From Xanthostigma xanthostigma (taxonomy: Eukaryota > Arthropoda > Insecta > Raphidioptera > Raphidiidae), in contig OY754465.1 of NCBI GenBank assembly GCA_963575645.1, forward strand, positions 43,550,401 through 43,614,400: DNA of 64,000 nucleotides, written 5' to 3'. Below, piece after piece: positions 45,511-56,403 of the stretch (its first letter is position 1; every line of letters begins with the position of its first letter). The translations under genes were made by a program, and so were the position numbers. The notes beneath the pieces were generated by a model, which did no database searches, was not told the origin of the DNA, and saw only the letters and a program-made list of their open reading frames with translations.

Positions 45511-46025
45511 TACATAACCTACTATTTCCAGTTGATGGCATCTCTTGTTTCCTAATCTCGTATGGTGGCGGGTTTTACTACATTGCTCAGAAATGAGTAA
45601 TATTTTAATTATATATATAGTTGATAACAATAATAATAATTACTTTAATAATAGCAGCGATCCACCTGTTACATTATGTATGAGGTGTGTGGATGCTGTA
45701 CGATGTTTTGGTACCGGTATGTTAATTGTTTCACGTGTTCCCCTTCCCCCCACCACCGCTTCTCTCGTAACGATGTAACAATTTTCTTGAATGAATCATC
45801 AACTTGGACTTTTTGTTTATTGCATATTTGTTGTATAATATTTTGCGATATTATCATAATAATATTGTTAACTTTGAATTACTCATCTGTGTCGTTTTTT
45901 TTAAGTGTTCTTATAAATAAGTTTATAATAATAGATAAATTATGATTTTTTGTTTAGTCAGTTACAGTAGACAGTGTTTTTACATTACACACTACAGAAG
46001 TTGTACTGGCCTTATTGTAAAAAAA
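45511..46025. other. Unassigned sequence
   Basis: The 77- and 89-codon ORFs here lie in different frames of the same AT-rich stretch. Not called. Confidence 0.35.
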
Positions 46026-46650
46026 ATTCCAGCCAATTGAGCGACGGGACCATTCCAACTTCAAAAATGTTACATTTGATTATAATAGAGAAAATAAAAT
46101 TTCTGATATCGTGTGAGGTGACGCGAGTAATGGCTAGTATTCAATATATTTGCTATTCGTTGCCATGGTCACCTACATGTTCCACGCCATGTAAAAATTA
46201 ATCAAAGCATGCCGAACTAATTTATTTCTGACATCCATAAAACAAAAGAGCGACAGATTTTTTTTTATTTTTAGAAAAAAAAATTTTAACGAAACTTTCT
46301 TGAAAAAATAAATAGAATAATAAGCCGTTATGAAAAGTATACCATTATTATATAAATAACACCGTTATAGCATGTATCTCTTCTGCGCATGCGCCGATTT
46401 TCCCCAAAAACAATAAGGATCTTCATATTTGCATACCAAACATCCTCCCAAAATTTGGTTTCAATCCGCTCATCCTTTTGACCTGTATCGTGTTCACAGA
46501 TTAACAAACTAACAGACGCACAGAGTTTTTTCAAAAATTTGTTTTTTTGGATTCGGGGGCCTCAAAACGGAAAAATATTGTAAAATTATTGAAGAGTGAT
46601 TTTTGACTTAAACGCAGTACCATTCCCCACTTGTGGTTTGGAATGATAAA
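46026..46650 (+). repeat. Dispersed repeat family (ATTCCAGCC end), intact copy
   Basis: AATTCCAGCCAATTGAGCGA CGGGACCATTCCAAC at the left, TGTGGTTTGGAATGATAAAA at the right. Homologous throughout to 2210-2862. It is directly followed by a tRNA-like segment. Confidence 0.8.
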
Positions 46651-46659
46651 AGTATTGAC

Positions 46660-46735
46660 ACTGACCGTCGGGATCGAACCTACGACCTTAAGATTACGAG
46701 ACAAGTGTTCTCCCTCTTGGCCACCTTAGCATGAT
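46660..46735 (-). repeat. tRNA-like SINE segment
   Basis: The minus strand reads GCTAAGGTGGCCAAGAGG, an arm with CTCGTAA loop (CGT, Thr-like), and GTAGGTTCGATCCCGACGG (B box). The acceptor ends do not pair, so it is not a functional tRNA. Homologous to 23787-23860 (+). Confidence 0.6.
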
Positions 46736-47063
46736 TTTTTTTTATGTACGGTATACGTACATTGCGACACGTTCGATACGCATTTTCAATCTCAGGAATG
46801 AATTTCACCGCATTGTGCAAAAAGAAGTTTTACTTCAAAAAAACAATAAGATACCCACAAGAAGCATGACGTCTGAATACGATAGCAGCTACATATAACG
46901 CAAAATTTTGATAGCTGACCAAAAAGGGTGAAGTTTTGTGTCTGTTCCGTTACGTTCCGTCACTCGCAGATTTGGCGGTTTAAGATACTGATTCCGTATC
47001 AAATATCAATACTGTAATTCGATTATACAGTTGTGTACTGCGTACAGATGTGGGTAATTTTTA

Positions 47064-48027
47064 ACCGACGAAAAACAAAAACGGAGGAGGTTCTCAAGTC
47101 GACGCGTATATTTTTTTTTTTATTATTTTTTTTTTTATTTATGTATGACCACGCATAACTTTTTACAGAGTAGTCCGATTTTGATAAATATTTTTTTGTT
47201 TGAAAGGGTATACCCCGAAGTTGGTCCCATATAAATTTAGTAAAAAAATTCCAACCCTAAGGGTAGGAAAACAGGGGATGATTGATTGTTTACTCACTGA
47301 TTGTAATGTATGACCACACATAACTTTTTACAGAGTAGTCCGATTTTGATAATTATTTTTTTATTGGATAGGGTATACCTCGAGGTTGGTCTCATACAAA
47401 TTTGGAAAAAAAATTCCTACCCTAAGGGTGGGAAAATAGGGGTGATTTAGTGTTCACTCACAGATTTTCATGCTGAGTTGTGTATTACAATAATTATAAA
47501 TTATATAGCCACAAAAAATTATAAAATAAAAACTTTTTAACAAAAAAATTAAACCGCCGAAAAACTGAAAAGCAAAAAATAATAAATCTTTTAATTTAAC
47601 TAAGTTCTATTTAAGTAGTTGAACGTATGTGACAGTCTAGTATATCTAAGTAATTTTGAGTCGGCGTCAAACAATCAATGAACAAAGATCACTAAAAGAA
47701 ATAACCAAATCAAATTAACAATGATACGTGAAATCTCCTGCGATAAACATTAACATTCTAAACATGCGCTCTCCACACGACCACTCGCAAAGACGTGTGC
47801 CCTCAGTGTGTGCCCGTTCGGGTTGCTCTGTCGCTGACATTAACTTCGTGAACTCTCAGAGATTTCCGGCGAAGGATTGTTGACGCCGACTCAAAATTAC
47901 TTAGATATACTAGACTGTCACATACGTTCAACTACTTAAATAGAACTTAGTTAAATTAAAAGATTTATTATTTTTTGCTTTTCAGTTTTTCGGCGGTTTT
48001 ATTTTTTTGTTAAAAAGTTTTTTTATT
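47064..48027 (+). repeat. AACCGAC...GGAGGAGGTT repeat with large terminal hairpin, copy 2
   Basis: The header AACCGACGAAAAACAAAAAC GGAGGAGGTT is at 47064. Two direct copies of a TATGACCACRCATAACTTTT block follow (about 47142 and 47311). The 3' part is a 505-bp hairpin: arms 47523-47670 and 47880-48027 are nearly identical complements over about 148 bp, with one mismatch near the base. The 209-bp loop is unique and GC-richer. Same plan as 35501-35993. Confidence 0.75.
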
Positions 48028-48836
48028 AATGAAAACTCGTAAAACAATAGTTTGTAATCAGTACTACAAGCAAGTAAACAAAACAATCGCATGGTTACAG
48101 TGACACGCAAAAACTGCGTCTTTAAGCGGATCAATAATGACCCAGGACCGGTTGAATATACTGCATTTATTTTTTTTTAGAAGTTCGTTGGTATAGCTGA
48201 TTTTGTTTTGTCATTTTATAATTTATTGCTGTTAATTTGATGACAATATTATTAAAATGATTACCTTGTTGCAGGGACTTTTTCGTAGTTTATTTATCGT
48301 GTCGTTGTTACACAAGAATATATAAAAAACCCTATTTAGTTTTTTACCGTTTCGAAATACGCGTGTTCTGCATCATTTACTTTCTGTTTATCATTAGGTA
48401 TACTAGCAACCCGGCCCGGAGTCGCCCGGATTTGTAGATCGCCTGTTAAAGACAGACATATTATACTGTCGCATACGTTTTTTAATGAACTAAATATGTA
48501 TTTACCCGACGTTGCCCGGTAATAATAGCCTCCTGTTATGAGAGCCTAATGGGATATATTTTATCTCGGTGTTCGTAGAAGTCAAAAAAAGTATCCGGCT
48601 AGGAGCAGCACTTGTACAATGCACGTCGTGTGAAGTCAGAAGTCGAATGATTTTGACTATGGCTGTTTCACGGCTCATGTACCGGTAACATAATTTTGCT
48701 CATAACTAAATTTCACCACCTAACCAAAATCTATCCGAGAGGAAAGTTGGTTGCTAATATTTCTCGTACAAAATTCCAAATGAAAATAGAATTCAGCTGT
48801 GAAGGATAGCCGTATATGCGAAACACGCGTCGAAAT
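48028..48836. other. Intergenic sequence with retroposon header fragments
   Basis: 48402-48440 (TATACTAGCAACCCGGCCCG GAGTCGCCCGG) and 48505-48530 (TACCCGACGTTGCCCGG) resemble the header of the composite retroposon. Nothing else recognised. Confidence 0.4.
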
Positions 48837-49304
48837 CAAAGGTCCCTAGACTTTTTTTGTCTCGTAGACCACTTGCCATCTTTTTTGGTTTTGGGTAGAT
48901 CCCCTGCTTACCTAGTATTGATTTTTTGCAAATTCATTAAATTCAAATGTATTTTTTACAGCCGGTATAGTGCTACTCACTTTAAAAGATTTTTTATAAC
49001 GGTCGTGAAGTTTAATGTGAAAACTTAAAAAAAACACATGTTAATTAAATTAAAATTAAAATTTACTTTCTGTTTCTTAAAATAATTAAGCAAAAAGTTA
49101 ATGATTTAGTGTGAGGGATGAACCTGATGCTTTAATAATACATTTTCAATATTTGGCATCAATTTAGTTAGGTTTTTTTGTTAGGAGATCCATTATCATT
49201 GACCCCCGTTTTTATTTCATGGACCCCAATTATTTTTCTCATGGACCCCTTGCAAGTTATCGTCGACCCTTGGGGATCGATATAGACCACTTTGGGAATC
49301 ACTG
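48837..49304. mobile_element. hAT-type MITE, decayed reverse copy of 25184-25712
   Basis: The reverse complement starts CAGTGATTCCCAAAGTGG TCTATATCG and ends ...GACCTTTG. Shared blocks are TAGACCACTTGCCA, GTTTTGGGTAGA and GACCCCTTGCAAGTTATCG. The flanking octamers GTCGAAAT and GACTAGAT match only at five of eight positions, so the duplication is eroded. Confidence 0.7.
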
Positions 49305-49787
49305 GACTAGATAAAAAAGTATTGTTTTAGAGGAAAACGGCGATTTGTTTTCGTCTCATCGTCATTATGGTCTACTTTCACTGTTACTGTCAACAAATAA
49401 AGCGCAGTTCACACGTAACGGCATTCCGATGCTCTGCATTCCTGTCATAGTTGCGTGTTACTCTGTAACTCATCTACCTGAGCTTCTTCGGTTGGTGCGT
49501 TGAGCAGACCGCACGCGAGTGGCACGCAGTTTAAAACCCATTTACGGCATTAGTCATCCTCTGGACAAACTCATTGCATTTAATATTGTTCTTCTTGGAA
49601 TGTGCAATTGCCTATACTTTACTATATTAGCTGCCTGCCGGACAGTTAGTTAAATGAGTGACCGATCCAGTCATGAATGAGTCATGCAGGTAATATGTGT
49701 GTTAGTGTGTACCATTTGTGTTGCATCGACCTGTAAGCGAATCTTATTTTGAAATCTCGAGCTTGGAACTGACTTTCTTTATTTTGT
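49305..49787. other. Unassigned intergenic sequence
   Basis: No feature recognised. Confidence 0.35.
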
Positions 49788-50395
49788 ACTAGCGATCTCG
49801 TCCGGTTTCACCCGGGTGTAAAAGAACGAATGGGGAAGGGAGGAACATGAGTACACACATTCATATTAGTTTACCGAGATGAATGTTGTGTCCAAATTTC
49901 ATGATGATCGGAGTTACCGTTCAAAATTTTTTGTCGATAAAAAGCAGTATTTATACTTTTTTTAACTAATAATTTTTTTTTATTAATTAAATAAAATTAA
50001 AATAAATTTTAATGTAAGCCTTAGAAGAAAGCAATGTAGAAAATAAAAAAAAAATAAAAATGCATTCGCCCTACGTAGGGCTCGAACCCACGACCCTGGT
50101 CTTGACAGTCTTGTGCTCTACCGATTGCGCTAGCCGGCGTTGTATTCTTACATCGCTAATACGATTATACTTAGTGCATTTCACCTGAATAGAAGCTTAT
50201 TTTTTAGATACATTTGGAACATTTTTCGTTAATGCTCCGCTCCTAATGGTCGTAGCCTGATTTTATATAGCCTATAGCCTTCCTCGATAAAAGAGCTATC
50301 CAACAAAAAATTTTTTTTTCAATTTGAATTTGATTAGCGCGTTCAAACAAACAAACAAACAAACAAACTCTTCTGCTTTATATATTAGTATAGAT
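49788..50395 (+). repeat. Composite tRNA-like retroposon, copy 2
   Basis: TACTAGCGATCTCGTCCGGT TTCACCCGGG at the left and TATATATTAGTATAGAT at the right. Homologous end to end with 34019-34616. The antisense tRNA-like block is at 50064-50138 (GCCGGCTAGCGCAATCGG, loop TGTCAA, GTGGGTTCGAGCCC). It carries an extended CAAA repeat near the 3' end. Confidence 0.75.
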
Positions 50396-50470
50396 ATGAT
50401 TACGCCCATTCCTATACAATTGAGTACTGTCCCACTTGTCACTGATGATTGAAACAAATCAATGAGGAGG

Positions 50471-50841
50471 AAATAGTATATATTGCACCACAAGGGCCGA
50501 AAGTGTCGTGTATACTATTTTTCTTCATATACCTCGGTCGTAAACACGCTTATTAAATACATTAATTACTTATTAATTACATAAAAACACAGATAACTTG
50601 CAAGCAAGAAGCTTTGAGGTTATACTTAAAAACACGAATGACATCTGTTCGCGACTATTAGCTAAAATGTAATAGGGCTGCTATGGAAACGACATCTAAT
50701 CAATAGATTGGTTGTTTTTGCTTTACTACCGCTCGAATTTCCCGCATCAAGCGTGTAATCCAACCAAGGAGTAAATGTTAGACTTTCTGCCTTACAATTG
50801 ATGCCGAAAGTATGCACTTTCAAATGAAGTATGAAGAAAAA
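50471..50841. repeat. Dispersed repeat with TTTTTCTTCATACC ends, inverted copy
   Basis: The left part AGTATATATTGCACCACAAG GGCCGAAAGTG forms the terminal hairpin seen at the right of 20484-20940. The body (GCTATGGAAACGACATCTAA, GTAATAGGG, GATGCCGAAAGTATGC) is the complement of that copy. Confidence 0.7.
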
Positions 50842-51389
50842 CAATTTATCCATATTTTCTCGTTTTGAAAATATCGATAAATAATAAAGTTATAGTTAAT
50901 TAAAAAACGACCATCGCTATCGAACAAAGCGTGACGTCGTTTCTCTGCAGTCTACGTACAAGCAACAAAAAGGTACATTAAAGTAAATGCGTTACTAAGC
51001 TATACTGAATTTTTTATAAACTTAATAATAATGACTGACTTGCATAGATAAAGAAAGGGCATTATGAATGATGCAGCTATGAATACACAATATCGCAGCC
51101 TTTTGACATCACTTATGAAATTAGCGGGTTGATAAGCGTTCAAATGCCAGTACAGTTTTAACATGCTTTTCCTGCTTAATTTGTAAATTTTTCTATTATG
51201 TTTCAAAATGTAATTATATAATCTTGTAATTGAAATTTTTATTTTTAAATATTTTTACAAAAAAAATATTCACATATCCAATACACACCAGTTCATGTTA
51301 TCGTGTTTGTAGTTTTGTGCACTCTAATATGAAAACCGGAGCCTTATGGGGAAACTTCGTTGTCCGTATATCCATTTATCATTTCTAGT
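50842..51389. other. Unassigned AT-rich sequence
   Basis: No feature recognised. Confidence 0.4.
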
Positions 51390-51475
51390 CACTGGGATAC
51401 GAACCCTGTCTCTTCCGAATACGAGTTAGTACTTTCAAGGTGACAGCATTCTCTCGGTGGGTACTATTATATTTA
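51390..51475 (-). repeat. tRNA-like SINE segment
   Basis: The minus strand has an ACTCGTATTC loop region and AGGGTTCGTATCCCAGTG (B box). The 5' half (GAGAATGCTGTCACCTTG) is only weakly A-box-like. Similar to 56577-56665. Confidence 0.45.
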
Positions 51476-51780
51476 AATATGGGCATTAATGTACGTTAAA
51501 TCGTGAAATCGGTAATATGTATGTTTAATAATAAATACGGAATTTTATAAAACAGATAATAATATGTTATGCATTCGATGCTGTACACTTGCATATACCT
51601 ATATACAGGGTGTAGAAAAGAAAGGATTCAAAGAAATAGGGAATTGCAAAGTGACGAACCCCAAAATGTCCGTGTCTGTGCCCTATGGACTATTTCTCCC
51701 TCAGATAAATAATACCATTATTATCACTTATCATTATTAATTTATACTACTACGTTTTTTATTTCTCCCGGCCTAATAGT
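51476..51780. other. Unassigned sequence before the large hairpin
   Basis: AT-rich. The last bases CTCCCGGCCTAATAGT together with the start of the hairpin form a small GC-rich stem (CTCCCGG / CCGGGAG). Confidence 0.4.
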
Positions 51781-52489
51781 CCGGGAGGTGAGGTCAAAAT
51801 TTATCAGTGATTTATCTCCGACTCAAATGTAATTGATTGAAGAGTTTAACCATTACTCTGTTCGAAATCGAAAGTCAGTCAGCACACCCGCGGTGGGTGT
51901 GGGCGTGGGAGGCTGTGAAACTCGTCGGAAAAACTATGAAAAAAAGTGATAAATCTGCTGATGAAAATTTGTTAGATTGTAAATAATTGATGATTAAACG
52001 TGAAAATAGTCGTCAGTCACTTTCCCGACGGGGGGAACATCGTCAGTCAGAGGTTTGAAGTCTTTAAAAGAATATCAATCTCAGTGTTTGAATTTAAAAT
52101 CGATATTTTCAGAACGAATAGTAGGAATAGAATGTTTCAGTTCCTACTATTCGTTCTGAAAATATCGATTTTAAATTCAAACACTGAGCAATTGACATTC
52201 TTTTAAAGGCTTCAAACCTCTGACTGACGATGTTTCCCCCTTCGGGAAAGTGACTGACGACTATTTTCACGTTTAATCATCAATTATTTACAATCTAACA
52301 AATTTTCATCAGCAGATTTATCACTTTTTTTCATAGTTTTTCCGACGAGTTTCACAGCCTCCCACGCCCACACCCACCGCGGGTGTGCTGACTGACTTTC
52401 GATTTCGAACAGAGTAATGGTTAAACTCTTCAATCAATTACATTTGAGTCGGAGATAAATCACTGATAAATTTTGACCTCACCTCCCGG
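51781..52489. repeat. 709-bp near-perfect inverted repeat (arms about 347 bp)
   Basis: The left arm 51781-52127 begins CCGGGAGGTGAGGTCAAAA; the right arm 52141-52489 ends TTTTGACCTCACCTCCCGG. The loop is only about 13 bp (ATAGAATGTTTCA). Reading both arms side by side, the outer 230 bp or so are identical. The inner part has a few substitutions and small gaps, for example CGACGGGGGGAAC versus GTTTCCCCCTTCG and AGTC versus GGC. No target duplication or second copy was seen. The ORF within is incidental. Such arms would fold into long double-stranded RNA if transcribed. Confidence 0.95.
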
Positions 52490-52984
52490 AATATAATGTC
52501 GGCACCAACATTATAATCTCGCTGTTTGCTTTTCTTCCGATCTCGACCGACATTGGATCGGGAAAAATACGGATCCAATGTAGGTGCAGCTTATATAATT
52601 GCTGCACTAAGAGAACTTTACGTTGAACAGTTTGGTGTAAACTGATTAGTCGCCAAGATCCATGAACAGTAAACACTTACACGTGTATTTATGTCATGCT
52701 TGTAACTGCCTCCTGTTGCTGTTGTTTTTGTTGTTGTTGTTATTTAGCGCCACTTGCTGAGCAATCGACGCAGTTCATGTCTGATCTTGTTTTACATTAG
52801 CATACAGGCAATTCAAAAATTACTAAATAACAAAACAGAAAAAAGTGTCATCTTAAGTTATTAAAAAATATATAGGCATGGGTTGGGTCGTAACGCTTGC
52901 CGTCACAATCATAGGTACTCCCCCCAGAGGAGAGTATATTTTTTATTCAATATTATTTTCAATAGTTCGTCACTGTAAAAAACA
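52490..52984. other. Unassigned sequence
   Basis: 52708-52742 has a TGTTGT-rich run. Nothing else recognised. Confidence 0.4.
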
Positions 52985-53205
52985 GAGAGATATTACAATA
53001 GAGTACGCGAGAGAGCAGTGAAAATGTCTGCAATTAAGAGAGAGAACAGTTCCTTATCTCTATGGTAACTAATGATGTAAAACAATGCTGATATGAATGA
53101 GTAAACAAATTTCTGGTTTTCTGCGGCCGTCTCTCTTAACTGAGGACACTTTCACTTATGACAAGCATACGCACTAGCGTACTCTAGTTACTTATATCTC
53201 TATGG
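52985..53205. repeat. Diverged inverted repeat (MITE-like)
   Basis: AGAGAGATATTACAATAGAG TACGCGAGAGAGC at the left is matched in inverse by GCGTACTCTAGTTACTTATA TCTCTATGG at the right. Inner AATTAAGAGAGAG / CTCTCTTAACTG also pair. Confidence 0.55.
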
Positions 53206-55370
53206 TAGAAGACGATACATTGATAGGAAAATATGAAAAAACTACTAAAAAGCGTTGAATAGTAAATTATCTAATCGTTATTATTATTACTACTAATACT
53301 ACAACAGCAAACTGAAAGAGGGAAGTGAGCATTTTTCCATCGTTTAGGTGTATGTTGTATAAAAAAAACAGTTGCGTGGTTTTAAGAAACCACGACGCAA
53401 GTGAAACTTTTATTGGATTGTAGGCGTTGAATTGTAGACACTTATCCATCACGATTAATTATAAACAACAATATTCACATGAATACACGAATAAAAACAT
53501 GTAAACACTGTACAGCACTTGCCCGCATGACAGATTGACTATGTGTTATACATACTACACGGTCAGCTGATGCTAACCATGGGCGCCGCCATATTGGCCT
53601 TGGCTGCTCTACCGAGCGCCTACTCTGAACGCCTTTCACTTTACCCCTACTCCGCGGCCGCCTGTAATGCGACATGCAACAGACGGCCAGAAAAATTCGG
53701 GGCGATAGAATAAAAGTTTCACTTTAAAAATCACAAAATAAACCCAGACATAAAATATATTTTTTTTGTCGAGTTGTGTAATAATTATTTCATCTCGACT
53801 GATTTTTACTCTTGCTATATTATAATAATGAATTGACTTTTGAACTATCTTTATGTTTAATGATAAATCATTATGGCTACCTCTCAAACACCCACGCTAA
53901 TAACGGGCGCGCATTTACAGTCAAGGCTCTTTATCTTTAGTAATAACGAACACTGTCTAATCATAACATCAACGCCAAGTTACTGTAATCACGGACTATT
54001 ACACTATTATTTACCAACCAGAAAAGAAAGAGGATCTAGATTCTAGACGTACGGTAATGTGTCAAGCCAAGTTCTTGCATTAAGCCAGACTTTTTACATG
54101 AACCGACTTTAAAGACATATTTACCAACTTCATAAGTTCGCTTCCAATTAAGCTAGTAACACATTTTGTTAAGGGAAATGTCATCAAGGCTCTGTAAAAA
54201 TTTCAAGCTTTTATCTCAAAGCGGGTGGACGATGTAAACCTTATTAAATCGCCAATTTTGGCACTGACTGATTTACTAAAATCAGTGAAATTTAAAAGTT
54301 GACACCTAGGGATCCAGGTACAAATAACAGGAAAATATCAAAACAACATAATCATCATCAACCTTTCCAAATGCAACTTTGAGTTGTGACACACTTTTAA
54401 TGACTTTTCAACCTGTGATAGTTTTTTTTATTAATCTTATCTATCCCCTTTCATAGAATCACTGAAGGTGACGTGATCTTACTATATTTGTACTATATTC
54501 GTCTGAGGTCACTGTCAAGATTTAAAAATAGAAATTGTATCAAATAGCTGGAAGTAACGTTTGCTAAAAGACCGGGAATTTCCTCGTACGGAACAAATGA
54601 ATGATTCAAGTCGCTTGTTAAATACTCTTTACATTCAGTGCATTATGAGAAGTTCTTGGAAGCCGAGTATCTTTTATAATTCAATAAAGCAAGATGATGA
54701 TTCAGTGACAGATGCTAAGTGTCAATGGACATGTTTTATGGTGTATGTTGTTACATTGTCAGAACTATAGCAAATAGAACCAGGCGCGGTGACATAACAT
54801 TTTGAGCCCGATATACTAACGTTTATGAAACCTTTTTCTAATTGGTATGAACACTACTTTCAACAGAACATTTTTCCGACAATGCGTTTTTAAGGACTGT
54901 CTTGTGTAACGTGCAAATAGAAAGGAGTCATAACTTTATAATATTGATATTTCGTGATGGTATTCTACTTTAATTGAGGTACAGTTGTCTTTATAACTTC
55001 CTCCTGTTCAGTCCATGTCGCTGCAGGATGGAAGGAATATTATAAGTATATCGGATGTGCAGGAGACAATTTTAGACGAAGTGAAAAGAAAGAAATCGCG
55101 ATTGAGATTAGATTTAGAAGCTTTTAAGTTGAAGTTCAAAAAGTGGAAAGCAACGGGAAACTGATAAGTAGAAACTCTGCTATATAGGTACTATGATTAA
55201 TGTCGAAAAACGGACGTTAAATGTATTAAAGACCGCGCGAACTATACCTGCCCGAACCAACAACTTTTAGTGCAGGTTCCATATGCGGCAGACATTTTTT
55301 ATATTCAAGCAATGAGTGTGCTACGTGGACGCGCGTAGCTCGGTGGAAAAAGTCTTTATTTTGACGATGT
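53206..55370. other. Unassigned; one CpG-rich promoter-like patch
   Basis: 53560-53690 is CpG-rich. On the minus strand it contains CAATATGGCGGCGCCCA, like the YY1-type ATGGCGGC element of housekeeping promoters; on the + strand an ORF of 44 codons (MGAAILALAALPSAYS...) starts at 53579. A 49-codon ORF at 55016-55165 (MSLQDGRNIIS...) is lysine-rich and of unknown meaning. No exon boundaries are convincing. Confidence 0.3.
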
Positions 55371-55690
55371 TGTTTGAAGAGGAATATGAGGAAGAATCCA
55401 GAAAGAAAAGAAGATTTTGGGTTCACTCTATCAATGAAAAGAGGAATTAATATGGTCAAGTTCATCTTTATTTCCTGAATTATCGAGACATATCAACAAA
55501 CATTTTTTCTATATTTTAGAATGTCACTTCAGAAATTCTATGAGCTCTTGAATATCATTTCTCCTCACCTCCAGTACCATAAAAAAACAAGATTAAGTCG
55601 ATCCAGCACGACCAGACATACAAATTGCGGTCGTTGCTGGTTTAATGTGTGCTACTTCGTTGCTGCAGTCTATTATATTATTTAATTGAA
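55371..55690 (+). pseudogene. PIF/Harbinger transposase remnant (HARBI1-like N-terminal part)
   Basis: Translated pieces in successive frames read like the N-terminal region of PIF/Harbinger transposases. KKRRFWVHSINEKR (about 55399-55440) matches the conserved RRFWV.PI motif. LFPELSRHINKHF (about 55469-55507) and then YFRMSLQKFYELLNIISP (about 55512-55570) match the RMS...F..LL..I.P segment. RPDIQIAVVAGLMCATS (about 55611-55664) is at the position of the RLA..L..LATG segment. At least three frame changes and one stop (after EKRN) interrupt it, and the catalytic DDE half is absent. This is therefore a dead, truncated copy. It may be related to the short TWA-flanked MITEs in the window, but no shared ends were identified. 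Confidence 0.75.
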
Positions 55691-56403
55691 GCGCGCTGTT
55701 ATTGCGGCCCTGACCGTTGCATTTCGGTGACGTAGTTTATCTGTCTTTAGAATGTTTGCAGCATCTTTGCGAGACGGCGAGTAAAATAATCAAACAAACG
55801 TACACACACACGAACACACACAGTCTAAACGTCTGCTCTGAGATAACCCTTCCTGGCGTAGCGCTGTGAATGTGTTTTACACGGATCAGCTGGAACAATA
55901 AAACATGCAGTCTTCATCGTGAATCGGTACAGTAGATGCTGGGGAATCGAATTGCCAACAAGTGACATTGGTTAATAGACACAGTTGTGCCGTTGGGTCA
56001 TTAGCGTGGGCGTACCGCGAGGACGCAGGCTATAATATTATACAGTTGGTGGTGGTCGGTCGGCCGTGTTATACGTGGATATATCTGTCGTTTACATAAT
56101 ATTCGCGCATTTTCTCGTAAGTGTTGTTCACAAAGGTGATTTCTCTGGTCTACGTGTAACATGACTTACAGACGATGGTTGTGCTCAGTGCTGTGATTAA
56201 TTAATTATTGTTACAGAAAACTTATGGTTGGATAGATCGTACTGCGAAGTATTGTCAAAGGTTTTTGTAGGTATCTGCTATTTCAACATGTTTTATATAT
56301 GTATTTCTATGTGTATGCATTGAACGTATCCGCCGTACTCTGTATGCATTATTTTAGGATAAAATAATGTTCAAATCTTTGATTAACGTCTGATTAGAAC
56401 TCT
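55691..56403. other. Unassigned; AC microsatellite and GC-richer patch
   Basis: 55801-55828 is a CA-rich run. 55990-56110 is GC-richer with TATAATATTATACAG, promoter-like at most. GTTGGATAGATCGTACTGCG AAGTATTG at 56227 is the first, isolated member of the diverged repeat described at 57530. Confidence 0.3.

Noticed and set aside
45545-45945. Gene spanning two overlapping ORFs
   Set aside because: Different frames of the same AT-rich segment with an asparagine-codon run; no motif.
46660-46735. tRNA-Thr gene on the minus strand
   Set aside because: The loop reads CGT but the acceptor ends do not pair and homologous degenerate copies exist; SINE-derived.
53579-53710. Small secreted peptide gene (MGAAILALAALPSAYS...)
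   Set aside because: 44 codons only, inside a CpG-rich patch that gives Ala-rich translations by composition; no further support.
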